Shown: piece by piece, positions 37,752 through 49,300 of the stretch
Position numbering within the stretch: the first letter of the stretch is position 1
Layout: each line of letters begins with the position of its first letter
Assembly (NCBI RefSeq): GCF_010093535.1
Contig: NW_022985205.1
Coordinates: forward strand, 100,161 to 164,160
Length of the DNA: 64,000 nucleotides
Reading direction: 5' to 3'
From: Lindgomyces ingoldianus
Taxonomy: Eukaryota > Ascomycota > Dothideomycetes > Pleosporales > Lindgomycetaceae
Notes under the pieces: model-generated
Seen by the model: only the letters and a program-made list of their open reading frames with translations
Databases searched by the model: none
What the model was told of the DNA's origin: nothing
Position numbers and translations under genes: made by a program

Positions 37752-38379
37752 TCACAAGGTGAAAACGCTCAGCCCATACGCAATCCTCATGACCTCGCAT
37801 CCTGCTCTACACCCTTTCCCTGCATCGTCGCATCCACGATCAAGGTACCATGGTCTCACACTGATATGCTCATTGTCTGTGAAATCGCCTGAGTTCTGCG
37901 AAGCAACGCTGTAGAGCCACAGCGCAACGAGCAGCATGTCGTATATGGCATTAATTGTTACCGCCGCGTACGGGTCCTGGATGCGTCCCCGAATGTAGAA
38001 ACGAAGAACCCAGATGATCGCCGTGACAATTGCGATGCAGAGATTGCATCGAGTTATCCTAGTTCATCAGCATCTTTGAAACATTTAGATATATAGAATT
38101 AGCTGACATTTCATCCCATATCAATGGAATAGGAGGCGGCTCGCGGTAGTTTGCGTAGAAGTAGACACGTAGTTTTGGGTTCGAGTTTAGCCCACGGGTG
38201 CCGCCATCTTGCCACAGTGCTGTGCGAAACCGATCTGGATACGCTGATGCAAAGAGTGTAAGGAGGGTTACAGCTAAGAAAAAGTCGAAAGCTGTCGCTA
38301 TAGAGTAGAAACGGTGCGGGAAGCGACCCGTATTACGAGGTGCTTTGGCGAATTGGGCGATGGACAATGGAAAAACCAA
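37752..38379 (-). CDS. Small uncharacterised membrane protein, start codon unclear
   Basis: Two exons (38379-38108 and 38058-37752) are joined by a 49-bp GT..AG intron with a CTGATG branch-like site close to its 3' end. The joined frame reads about 192 residues. Three hydrophobic segments are likely membrane helices: FDFFLAVTLLTLFASAYP, NLCIAIVTAIIWVLRFYI and INAIYDMLLVALWLYSVA. Between the first two lies a conserved-looking YFYANYREPPPIPLIW segment. I believe similar small proteins occur in Dothideomycetes, but no function is known to me. The frame begins at TTG after an in-frame TGA. The sequence is ATTGG where ATGG would give a good start, so a one-base insertion may have damaged the start codon. 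An unseen upstream exon is the alternative. Confidence 0.68.
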
Positions 38380-39280
38380 TCAAATGCATCGGTACAAAGA
38401 TTGCATGGAAGCGATCGCTAGATGTTAAGGATATACGCGGTTCCTAAGGGGTCCTCTATACATAGGACGGAAAAATAGCGCATATTTGCGCAATCCGGCG
38501 CACGAGAAGGCAAAGCGACCAAGTGACTATCAGGATAATTGGCTTATGCTAAGCTTCGGAGTAGAGATTGCCCTGCAATATCCAATTGTCATATGAGAAG
38601 GTCCAAGCAGATGAGGTTACTGTACCGTAGAGGCGTGCTGCAGGTAAGTGGTTTCCTCATGCACAAATGACGCAAATGGGCGCATTCTCCGATACGGCCT
38701 CAGGCTACTAAATAGCCTTTAATAATAGGACAAGCGTGCCACCTGTTCTTCACTCCAACAAGGCTAATCAGAGCCTGAGCTGAAAGCGGCTTAGCGTCAT
38801 TCCAACTCAGTCATTTACACGTAGCAAAATACCTCGTATGCTCATGTGTCAGCTACAAAATGAGGGTGGCTGCAAGTATCACCCGGATCATAATTCAACG
38901 AAAGCATCGAGCGTACTCTTTATCGGCTAGCAATAAGAACTCGGGCTCGGCTTGAATCAAAAAGAAAGACGGCCTTGACTGGCCAAATGCGTCGAATCCA
39001 TCACCGTACGACGTCCTTAGTCACGACAGATTCGTTCCCTACAGGAAGTAGCGCTTCACCGACATAAGGCAGACGACACCATCGCTAAGGCTTTGAAATT
39101 TGAGCGCTTTCAAATGATTCCAAACACTCATAGAATCCTTTCTGATCCAGAGAAGCGGGGCATACAGGGTGGTTGTGATCTTATGAAGAATACATCAGAA
39201 GGAAGGAATTTCTCATCGTTTTCAGGACTTGCGTCTTCTGTACTCGGCCAATTGGATACCAGGGCTCACCAAACAACCGC
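38380..39280. other. Intergenic region, no gene recognised
   Basis: GC-normal sequence. A plus frame reaching from 39093 into 39635 is antisense to the F-box gene and lacks any family feature. Confidence 0.5.
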
Positions 39281-41262
39281 CTACAAATCCAGACTGAAGG
39301 GAAAACTATGCCACACGTCCACCCAATCACTCCTCCCCTTCGCCTCCGGCCAGATCTCTTCCCACAATTGTCTTTCATCCCTAGCCTCTCCCATGCTTTC
39401 CTTCAGTTGCAGCCTCTCGCGCATCCTAATCTCCCTCACAATCACATCACCATTGTCTATATCAGCAAACCTTCGCTCACAAACCCAGCTGCGTCCAACC
39501 CAATCCAATAGCCGTTCGAAGTCGTTCCAAGGTTGTCCGTCACCAACAGAGCGCAATTTGAGGTATCGAAATGATGGTATGACGCCTGGTCGGGCGGCAC
39601 GATTGGCTGCGAGTATGAGTTGGAACAAGGATTGAGCGCGTTGTACGTCCATGGCTCTGGTAATGAAAGCGGAGCGCAGATGCTGGGGCGAAATTTTTTT
39701 GTTTACGTTGTAAGACCCGGGTGGAAGGTCGTTTCCTTCTTCGTCTGGCGGGTACGGGTTATAAAGCGTTACTGTGAGTTTCTCCATACGCGGGTGAGAG
39801 CCTAAAACCTGGTATATCCTTTTGTCTTCTTTATCGTGCTCGGTGTGCTGGAGCTTCACATGTAGCTCGCGCAGATTGGAGCATCGCTGGCGGAATTTCT
39901 GGACGTCCTCATAAGTGAACCAGTTCTGCGATTTGAAATTTTGTAAGGAGGGCCCATGGCGCTCTAGTATGGGTATGAAGGTCGCTTTACTGCCCGCGCT
40001 CCGCTCTTCCTCTTCTCCGCTAGGGGTTTCATCGGTGAGGCTTGTAAGAGGAGGCAAAACAGATAGAAGATGGCTGAATGCTATGTCTGCATCATTGCCG
40101 GCAATATCTGTGAATCCAAGAAAAGAAAGTTTTTGGAGCCTTTTAAAATTACCGTCTTCTGCCATTCGGGTTAGAGTTTGGAGGCTTTGCCTTTCGATTC
40201 TTATACCCAGGTCAAGCGAGCGCAACTCCTTGAAGTTCGCGTGAATAGCCCAGTTCTGTAGCCATTGGGGGAGTATCGAGCCCACGCCTCCAGTGAAATA
40301 TTCCACAAACGAGCCTGCGAGGTCTGAAGGCTTTTTTCCGCGAAGAACCCCTGCCACGCTGGGCGGGGTAAACGCATTGCTTCGAGTAATTGCAGGGAGT
40401 TCCCTGCGAGCTTGTGCCACATACACACCGATCTTAAGTTTGAAGCAGCCCCTGCTACTATCTGTAGAGTAGCCTCTTCATTATAGTCAATGTTTCCATC
40501 GCTATCGAGATGCGTAGATACTACGCAGATGCTATACAGTGATGGAGATGTCGCGAGCGCATACTCATCAACGTCCACATCATGAAGCTGACCTCGCTTC
40601 TGGTATAGGCTGCGGAGACTGAACGTGTGAACGTGGAGGCGACATCCAGGCAAGTTGGTGCGCAGCATATCTAATATGCAGCGGGGAACTTGGTCGGTGG
40701 ATGCCCAGTAGAGGTCCTTGAGCCCTGTGAGACTCGCCAGGAACTGTGCAACGGGCTTCCATGCTTCGTTTCCCCTTGCTTTGTTTGCTTGAGTGCAGGC
40801 AGGCTCAGAGCCTTCAAAATACTGGAGCGATGTTGATTTCCAGAAGCTATTCTCTTCATCATGGTCGTTGTCATCCGGATTAGCCCAGGCATGCAATTGC
40901 ATGTCCCGGAAGTACTGATTTACTCCCCCAGCCTCGAATGTGACTTGTCCAGAGATCCTTGCGCGTCGCACATATTGGGTTCGCTCGTCGACTTGGAAAA
41001 GTTCGTTGCACCGTGCCAGGACCTGTTCAAGCTGTTGTTGATCCTGTGGCGCGATATGGACTTGCTTGAAACGCTCTCTAGCTGCCGCGGCAGAGCACCG
41101 CTTACTGGTGAGCGAGAATGCGAAGAGGCTGCGCTGTCCAGAGTTGCAGCTTGAAACGTGCTCGCAGATCAGTTCAAGTGCCAATAAAGGAAGGCGCTCG
41201 AGATTCGAGTATGACGCGGTTCTGGTCCGAGTCATCATAGTGCGGTAACCTGGGGAAGGCAT
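39281..41262 (-). pseudogene. F-box protein gene with a one-base frameshift
   Basis: It encodes, in two overlapping frames, a protein of about 660 residues. The first in-frame ATG is at 41262. Residues ~20-65 (LERLPLLALELICEHVSS..FAFSLTSKRCSAAA) form an F-box, the Skp1-binding motif of SCF ubiquitin ligases. The rest resembles the variable leucine-rich substrate region of fungal F-box proteins (FKELRSLDLGIRIERQSLQTL). The frame changes at a run of six A (plus-strand T run 40332-40337). One more A would join GFFAEK directly to KPSDLAGSFVEYF and leave a continuous frame to TAG at 39281. No intron of normal size explains the switch. It is either a recent inactivating deletion or a homopolymer assembly error. 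No RIP is seen, so the copy is probably unique in the genome. Confidence 0.8.
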
Positions 41263-42035
41263 GGGCGTTAGCGGAGGTAGTGGGGTGAATGAACTTTCAG
41301 CTCCCCCTGGTTCGGTCCCACATGTTCGGGACCCTGCAGAATTCGGGATCACGAAGGCGTCAACCTTTTGGCCGTAATGATATCAAATTATAATAGACTG
41401 GCCATAGTTAGCGATCTGCTAAATATATAACTTTACCAACGTACACTATAACGTGTTCCACCACTCATCCGCCAACACCGGTCATCCGCCGGCCCCACCA
41501 AAATCGACGCGTCTCTCTCCACCAACATGCCTCTACCACCACCAAAACGGCTTGAATTAGAGCAAAAGAAGGCAGACTAGTGCTAGCTGTCTCTGTCCTT
41601 TAAAATTATAAAAATCTGTCTATCTATCACATCTTAACCCTGTACAACACGTCTTAATTAACGCTCTGTAATTGCCTTGCAGGCGTCCTCCTATAAGCTA
41701 CTACTAATGTAAAGAAATAAATGCTAGTACCTGTTAAAAAGTAGTCATTTATTTACTAGATCTTAGACCTTAACTAATAAGGTTTTCTGCCCTATATTAT
41801 TAATGTGCGTTAAATAGCAGACGTCCTGCTCTAAGCTCACAGCTAGGATCCCCCCCTAAAGCCTATAGGCAAGAACTAGGTGTCACGCTTTGTTAATACT
41901 TAGGCAGAGCTCTAGATAATGTGGCATAAAAAGCTGCACTTTTAGCGCGCTCTTTATTAGAATCTAGTTAAATATAGCACCTAGTTTAAGCTTATAGATA
42001 ACACACACTACAAGTATAAAATACTAAGATACTTA
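41263..42035. other. Island edge grading into AT-rich repeat DNA
   Basis: Host-like sequence to about 41560, then increasingly AT-rich. A less mutated patch near 41820-41960 (CTAGGATCCCCCCC) belongs to no family I can name. No gene is seen. Confidence 0.45.
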
Positions 42036-42748
42036 ACGTACACTACAGGCAAGTTGCTTATACACCTAAGTTACTTACTTTTACTAAGACCTTACTAAAC
42101 TACTTTTTCTACACTAATGCATTTCTAACAACACTACTTAAATATGCTAAAAGAATGTTAGATATAGCTTACACTCTAGGCTTTTAAATAGAATATAATA
42201 CTTTTAAAGTAATATACTATAGCAATGTATAAATCTTTTTAAAAAATAATAAATAACTAACACACTAGATAATTATTATAAGCTAATTTTACAGCTAACT
42301 TATAAAGGCTAGATAATAGTAAAAAGTAAGTAATTATAAAGTATATACTTAAGCTATATACACAAGGATTTGTCTTCTTGCTAGTAACTATAGCTAATAT
42401 AGCTAATTCTTTACACGCTAAGGATAATCTAGGCTATGTTAGTATAAACTAGCCTAGTCTGTTTATAAAGTGTTATTTAAAGCTTAAAGTAAAGTTTAAG
42501 CGTAAGCATAAATATAAAAAAGCTTTTTATAAGAATTCTAAAGTAATTTAAAGCTAAGTACAGCATTTAGAATAATAACATATATAACTTTAATAAGATA
42601 AGCTTTATAATAAGCTAGATATTTACTAACTATACCTATACTTAAAACATTACTTTAAGCTTTAAATAATACTTTATAAACATACTAGGCTAGTTTATGC
42701 TAACATAGCCTAGATTATGCTTAGTGTGTAAAGAATTAGCTATATTAG

Positions 42749-43100
42749 TGTCAGATATGCGCACCTACTGTCAAGACAGGAGGAACGCTTGACGAAAGCT
42801 GCTACATAGTACGAGCAATAAGCTCGAACAGTATGTTGCAGCAAATTGCAGCATTTTGCAGCAGTTTGCAGCATGTTGCAGCATTTTACAGCATGTTGCA
42901 GCAAATTGCAGCATTTTGCAAGCTGGTCGCGCATAGGGCAAGTGCGCGAGGGACTCGGATCGGCAAAACAAAAAGCCGAGCAACACGAGTAGAGCAAAAA
43001 AAAGGATTGATAAATCAACACAATGAATCATCATCCCATACATCATATCCAAACCCATCATTCATGTCAGGAAGCCTAGAAACAGTGCTTCAATCTAACA
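42749..43100 (-). mobile_element. 352-bp copy of the 350-bp TG..CA element, inverted
   Basis: It is the reverse complement of 8352-8701, bounded by TGTCAGAT and ATCTAACA (RIP change of ATCTGACA). Flanks ATTAG and GTTAG differ by one G/A transition. The Fot1-derived flanks are not contiguous in other copies, so a small deletion accompanied or preceded the insertion. Confidence 0.75.
42831..42920 (-). repeat. Nine-unit 10-bp tandem array (GCAAATTGCA type)
   Basis: Nine units with an exact 10-bp period and a TGCAGCA core. It corresponds to the array at 8531-8620 but with different unit sequences. Confidence 0.9.
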
Positions 43101-43333
43101 GTTAGCTTATAAAGGTTATTTAGCATGTTAGTTATATATTATCTTTTAAAAGACTATATCCATTGCTATAGTATGTTACTTTAAAAGCTTAAAGCGTAAG
43201 CTATATCTAACATTCTTTTAGAGCATCTAAGTAGTGTTATTAGAATGCATTACTGTAGAAAGGGTAGTTTAGTAGGGTCTTAGTAAAAGTAAGTAACATA
43301 GGTGTGTAATCAACTTGCCTGTAGTGTACGTTA

Positions 43334-43540
43334 TACTTAGACTTTTAGAGATTTTTATTTAGTAATTGTAAAGATATTTTGTTGCAAAAAATTAATTTCT
43401 TTTAGGTAAAAAATCAAATGTACCACTTAGTAGTTCTTGCTACTTAGTAGTGGAATACGTTAAGCATAAAAGCTTAGAATATTATAAAATAGCTTTATTA
43501 ATAGCTTAAGCGGTTGTTTAGTCTACACGCGTATAATTAC
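43334..43540. other. AT-rich island edge
   Basis: No gene. A possible splice acceptor (ATTACAG at 43535-43541) precedes the frame at 43551. Confidence 0.35.
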
Positions 43541-43550
43541 AGGGGAAAGC

Positions 43551-44174
43551 GTGGTTCGTCCCTCTCTAAAGGGACAGGGAACCGTGGACAGGAAGGTTTC
43601 TAGCCTTCGTGTAGCCATAAACGTAATTACAACTCTTTTAGATTTAGATATTAGGTTAATAGCCCCCATTACCGAGCTTAGTCTAACTTTCATAACCAGA
43701 AGGAAAAGCAATCCACTGCGATCAGGACTCAACGCACCATATCTGGATTTAATCGACTCACCGCCGAAGAGAGACAGGTGCAAAAACCTTATGGCCTTTA
43801 TTCCGCTCAGTGATCATATCTACAAGGCATTACCGTCAGTGCACCGGTTTGCCAAATATACTAGGCCACTGACGTAGCCAAATTCACCGATCAAACGGTA
43901 CCCAACGGGTCGACATTTGGCTCACTTCTCGGCTCTGGTCAAAGATAAACCCAGACCGCAATATGATTTTGATGATCTGATCAGTCGCAGACGAAACAGA
44001 GTTCTAAACAACATTATCGGGGGCGGGAGCTGCGATGCTCCGGGAATTTGGTGGTGGCACAAAGTGTACGCAAACTTTTGGGTTAATATTTTCGTTCGGC
44101 GAGCAAGTTCAAAATTAAACCCGTCTTCTGTTGGTCAGGAACAGGCTGGCAAATCTGAATATGTTTATGTTTAA
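43551..44174 (+). pseudogene. Unrecognised 208-codon frame broken by one TAG
   Basis: Two frames (43551-43877 and 43917-44174) are in the same phase and separated by a single TAG at 43875-43877, so 208 codons are open except for one stop. The frame has no ATG at its start; an acceptor-like ATTACAG lies just upstream. Composition is host-like. I recognise no domain. It may be the 3' part of a gene whose 5' end was lost to the transposon at 42036-43331, or chance. Confidence 0.3.
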
Positions 44175-44697
44175 CTGTCGGCTAACCATTGAAAAGATAA
44201 TGACCGAAGCCAAGACGGTCTACGTTACCCATTGAGGCGGGTTCCGATGCCGTCCGCTCTTCTCAAGGTCTTGTTCAACTCACGGGCTTAAAAGAATATA
44301 CCAGAAACAACTTGGCTGCGCTTTTTTCTTACTCTCTCAGACTGATCAACAAGAACATCCACGCAAATATTTTCCTATTCAAGAGTTCAGGGATCGTGTA
44401 TTGAAGTATCTGTCGCATGGGGCCTAGATGGAGCTGATGGAGCTGATGGAGGGCATATGGGGGTGCAGTCAAATAGGTGGTGAGAGACAACCTAGGTATA
44501 TTGAGGTGAGGTGTAATGTCTCCAGAAGTCAAGAGAGACCAGAGGTAAATATATAGCTAAAAGAGGGTTAGTCCTAAAAGAGGGTTAGTCCTAAAGAGGA
44601 AAGGACGAGAGGTGAAGGACCCACACTCACTCTGACTCAGGGTCACGTAAACTAATGTCACGTGCGACAGTATCTTGCGGCTAAGATCTAAACTTCG
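44175..44697. other. Intergenic region with a 17-bp tandem repeat
   Basis: A 17-bp unit CTAAAAGAGGGTTAGTC occurs twice and in part a third time at 44557-44600. Short GAGCTGATG repeats lie near 44430. No gene is supported. Confidence 0.6.
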
Positions 44698-45447
44698 TCA
44701 TTCTAACAGATAGATACCAAATATATGAAGACGACACCGCTCTTCCCATTTTCCACCAAGGAATACAGCTTTCCCTTCCCAATCATAAACACCACGTTCC
44801 TTCACTCCAGCCTTAGCCATCACTCGCAAACTCGCTGGATTACCTTCATTCACAATTGCTCTAACGTAGAGCTTTGAGAAGGGTGTCCAAAAAGATTGCG
44901 CCCTCTTGCAGGACTCAAATACTGCTTCCACCGACTCAGTGGCGTAACCTTTACCCCATGCGATGGGTAAGAACATATATCCGAGCTCAACGGTCAGTGT
45001 TGTAGCTCCAGCTACAGCCGGTAACGTGAGATCCTCTGGCAATGCAAGGGTACTATGATCCAGCGATTTCAGCGTGACAAGACCGACAAATTCTGTTAAT
45101 TTTTCCCCTTGCCCTACGGCTTGCGGCTCGCTTTCAACAGAACCTTTCATTGACCCAAGGAACTTGTGCACGGCATAGGCGACTCTGTATGATTTTTTCT
45201 CTCCCTCATCGGTCGGCAGACAACCTTTCATGACTCTCTCCGTGTCCTCAATGGACTTCGACTGGCCATAGATGCTTCACGAAGTCAGTCGCGACAACAG
45301 CTCAAAGAATAAATCTCCACATTACCTCCATGACGTAGTCTTTTCGTTGCTGCGCAGTTCATGGAACCACTCGAACTCCGGACTTCCTCTTTCCGCTTTT
45401 GTAACAAGCGTAAGTTTCAACCGTGATGTGAAGATGATCGGGTCCAT
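44698..45447 (-). CDS. GNAT-family N-acetyltransferase
   Basis: Two exons (45447-45326 and 45274-44698) with a 51-bp GT..AG intron give 232 residues; the start is MDPIIFTSRLKLTLV. It should transfer an acetyl group from acetyl-CoA to an amine, as in the RimJ/RimL-like group. Residues ~140-155 (GYMFLPIAWGKGYATES) contain the acetyl-CoA pyrophosphate loop of motif A, here W-G-K-G-Y-A. VNEGNPASLRVMAKAGV (about 185-200) is motif B, followed by GVYDWEGKAVFLGGKW. The splice restores SIYGQSKSIEDTERVM, typical of the fungal group. No signal peptide is seen. The substrate cannot be told. The gene is host-like in composition despite lying about 0.6 kb from Gypsy copy C. Confidence 0.86.
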
Positions 45448-45876
45448 TCGGTCGCTCTGTTGCTGCGCTTTGTATATTTTGACGCTCACGACTGGTAAGT
45501 GTTTCTGGTTCCCCTCTGCCTTGTGGAAACATCTATGTTAGTGGAATGGCAGAATAGCTTCATTTTATAGTAGCAGCTCATCCGCGATTCGGACTCGGAG
45601 TCGGGATCGGAACTAAACGTGAGATATCTCGGCGCTCGCTTAGATCTATGATGTGCGTTAATCTGTGGCTATGTCTTGGCATTCGCGTCGCGTCTTTTTC
45701 GCCTCACTAAATATATGAGAACTTCAACAAAGCGACAACTTGCCTGCATATATGCCTAAATATTTGTTATTTTAGTTAGATTTTAACGATGCACGTCCTT
45801 CCTAATTAGGAGATAATAAAACTAATTTCTAGTGGTTTAAAAAAGCCCTGAGCAAACGTTTTCTGCCCTAAAAGCC
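45448..45876. other. Divergent upstream region
   Basis: It should carry the promoters of the acetyltransferase and of the split frame at 45877. No specific box is convincing. Confidence 0.45.
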
Positions 45877-46075
45877 ATGGCCAGAGCAGCCACGCGTTTG
45901 AGAACTGGTACTGGCCGCCAACCATCAGCTAGGGCCCTTGCTGCAGCAGCGTCTAAAGCACCTTCTAAAAGTCAGAGAGCTGGTAGATTAAAGAACCCAA
46001 CGCGGAGAAAGGTTACCTTTGTGGATGAGCAGCGCGCTGCAGCGTCAACGACTGCTATTGAGATCCCATCCTCAC
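45877..46075 (+). pseudogene. 5' part of an unknown gene split by Gypsy copy C
   Basis: I do not recognise the product. ATG at 45877 lies in a good context (GCCATGG) and opens a basic, Ala/Arg-rich N-terminus (MARAATRLRTGTGRQPSARA) with RRKVTFVDEQ at about residues 43-52. At 46075 the frame is cut by copy C. Excising the element and one CTCAC target copy joins codon 66 to 51745 in phase, and the frame continues for about 55 more codons (see 51740-51911). The basic N-terminus and Pro-rich middle suggest a disordered, perhaps nuclear protein; this is inference. Confidence 0.7.
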
Positions 46076-46393
46076 TGTCACGATTGTGCACGAGTAAGGT
46101 TATAGAGCTTCACGGAGGTCTAGTTTAATTACTACGTGAGGTATCATAGTAGGTATAAGACATTGTGTAAGGAATAGAAAGGTTTAGAAGAAAATTAGTA
46201 ATTAAATACTTAGCTTAAAAGTCTAAGCACTTTAGGTATAAATTAAGCCTATTCTAAGTTTAGTTAGTGTTAAGGTAGTTTATGCTTAAGTTTATATCTA
46301 TGTTATGTTATATTTATATTAGACGTGCACTAATAATACTCTAGTATGCGTCTAATATAGTTATGTCTAGGATCTAGGGAGAATACTATAACA
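46076..46393 (-). repeat. 3' LTR of Gypsy copy C
   Basis: 318 bp. The outer end TGTCACGATTGTGCACGAG is intact; the inner end is RIP-mutated (AGGGAGAATACTATAACA). Confidence 0.95.
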
Positions 46394-49300
46394 GTACCCC
46401 CCCTCTTATTAGAAAGGAAATTCTTTACATTAGTAGTTCTAGCATTAAGTTATCTTTATTAAAGTATAGGTTTAGTTTAAATAAGTATTAGGTATAAAAT
46501 TAAGTTACTATAGAGTTTTTTTATAAAGCTTCTATAAGTTTCTATAACAGTTTATTATATCTAGTCTATTTTATAAAGTATTTATAGATATATTTTTTCT
46601 TATTAAACTAAATTTATTTAATGTCTTTTATAACATATTCTAGTTTATTATTTATAATAATAGGTTTAAATAGCAGATTTAGCTATTTAGATAAATAGTT
46701 AGATTTAGAGGCTACTTAGCGCAGCAATAATACATAGAACACAGAGTGTATCTTTATGCTGTTAGGTAGGATTAATTAGTAAGCATGTAATAAAACTATA
46801 TAAGCTACTATAAAAAGGCTAAAGTTCTTCTAATTAAGTTTCTTTAATTATTAGTTTATTTAGATATTTCTAGTGTCTAGCTAGACCTTCTTGCTAGCTG
46901 CATATGTAGGGGCAGAGGTTTAGAATTAGTTTATGTACTTTTATTAAAAAGCTTAAGCCTATGTAAGCTTTTTATAAATATATTTAAATATATTTTAAAT
47001 TTTATTAATAAGTTTATTTACATCTATTACTTATATAAATTAATAAGTTAGTTAGAGAGTATTTAAAAGTAGTTTAAATTCTATTTAAAGGTAGTATCTA
47101 TAGTTTACTAAAAACAAAGATACTTATGTTAATTTAGATATTATATTATTAGCTTTAAACTATGCTATAGCTAACTATTTTACCTAGTTATTTTACTAGT
47201 AGTTTATGTATACTTATAGAACTTATTTTATTATAGTGTTTATGTTTTTAGTCTAGCTGTTAGTCTTTAAGTAAAAAGCTATAGATAGATAAAAGATAAT
47301 TTAGAGCTGTTTATAAAGTTTGTTCTAAAAGGCTAAGACAAACTACATACCCCTATCTAATATAATTATGTTAGGTAGGCTATAGTAAACCTATACATAT
47401 TAGTAGAATAACTAGGCTATATTAGAGGTAGTTATAAAAGAACATAGTATTAAGTATTAATACTTAGTTAAGTAATTAACAACTACTATAATATTTATAT
47501 ACTCTTTAAATAAAAGTAAGTTTATAATAAAATTAATTAATATATCTTTCTAAGCTTATTTAAAGATTAGAAGTAGTTTAAGCAGGCTATTATACCTTTT
47601 TTAAAAGGCCTTTACTTTACAGCAAGTATAGCAACATAATACATATTAGCGTACAGTATAGAACATGCAGGGCTAGTAGTACTCTCTCTGTAGTAGGTTA
47701 AGAGTCTTTTCTCTGCCTAGGTGTCTTTTAATAGGCAAGTTGTGTATAATTTAGAGTAGTTTAATTCTTAGTTTATTAAAATTAGAAATTATAAGTTAGT
47801 TATAGTAATATAGCTTACTATTTTAGTTTTTATAGTTAGCTAGTGTTACCTTCTTTAACTAACTAGCGCTGTTTTAGAGCAGGTCTAAAGTTTTTTAAAT
47901 AAATTTATTATTTAAATACTTATTAATAATAATTTAATTAATTATCTAATTTATTTTATTTAGGTTAAGGTTTAAAAATAGCTTAGGTTAAAGTAAAGTT
48001 TAGTGTTAAGCTTTTTACACTTCTTTTTAAGTAAAAATATTTTAGGATTACTTTATAAAGGCATCTAGTTTCCTTTTATCTTAACTAAGATAATAAGTAA
48101 TCTTAAAATTAAAATAAGACAGGTATTTAAACTAATAAGCTTATTAGTAGCTAAGTTGTTTTATAGTTATAAAGTACTATAAGTTTTTATAGTTAAATAG
48201 AACCTGTATTAGATGCGCTACACTTTCTAGTTTAGGTTGCTATTATTTAAAGTAGTGTACTATAGTAAGTAATTTCTTATTATAGATTTTATAATTACTT
48301 TTTATAGGACTTATTTTTTTTAAGAAGTATGCAATAGGCCTAATAGTCCTGTCTAGCTTAGTCTAGAAGAAAACTTCTGCTACTATGTAGTCTAAGGCAT
48401 TAGCTTCTATAAGTATTAGTAGTTTAAAGTTAAAGTAGTAGAGTATTAAGGCTTTAGTAAAAGCTTTTTTTAGCTAGTTAAAGAACTATTAGTAATTTAA
48501 GTTAAAGTTAAATTAAATCTTTTTTTTAGTAAGTGTAATTATAAAGCTTACTTACTATAAAAAGTTATTAATAAATTATTAGTAAAAGTTAGTAAATTTT
48601 ATAAAGGCTTAAACATCTTTTATATTTTTTAGGTATTGCTAATCTAGTACAGTCTAAACCTTAATAAGGTCTATTTAAATGCTATTTATAAAGATTATAT
48701 ATTCTAAATACATAACCTTTAATTAGTAAAACTTACATTTATTTACATTAAGTTATAGACCTACTTCTTCTATAGCTTTTAGCACTAGGCGTACATGCTA
48801 TTTATGCTCTAAAAGGCTATTACTATAAATTAGAATATTATTAATATACGCAGTATAGAACATGTCTAGGTAGAGTTAGAGCAAGTTGTTTACAAAATAT
48901 TAAAAAGTACTAGGCGTGTTAGCTAAGCTAAAGGGCATTACTAGGTACTTAAATAGTCTATATTAGGTCTAAAATGCTGTTAGCTACTTATTACTTTGTA
49001 CTATTCTTAGCTTATTAAAGGCAGTAATAATATTTAACTTTATAAAATACTTTACTTTACTTAGTTAGCTTAGAGTTTTTTATAAAAAAAAAATTAAGTA
49101 TTAGTTTTTAATAGTAACAGTGTTTAGTCTTTAGTAGTTAACATAAAATTAAAGCCTACTTTTAGGTTTCTTTATAAATAGTATAAGTAACGCTACTAGT
49201 AAAAAGCTAGCTTAAATAAACTTTTTTTTTAAGGTCTTATTAAAGTATTTTTAGAGCACTTTTAATTTATTTAGTAACATTTTATATAGTAGCTTATAAC

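Larger units (their letters stand above)
42036..43331. mobile_element. Palindromic Fot1-like derivative with a nested 352-bp insert
   Basis: It starts ACGTACACTACAGGC after TA (42034-42035) and ends GTAGTGTACGT before TA (43332-43333). The right side is the inverse of the left side, including the transposase N-terminal region, as in the element at 26493. The 352-bp element interrupts the right arm. Without it the derivative is about 0.94 kb. Confidence 0.83.

Noticed and set aside
39093..39635. Plus-strand 180-codon frame
   Set aside because: Antisense to the F-box gene, without domain features.
42740..43105. Frames on both strands across the second 350-bp element
   Set aside because: Same artefact of the 10-bp array, and they run through the insertion boundaries.
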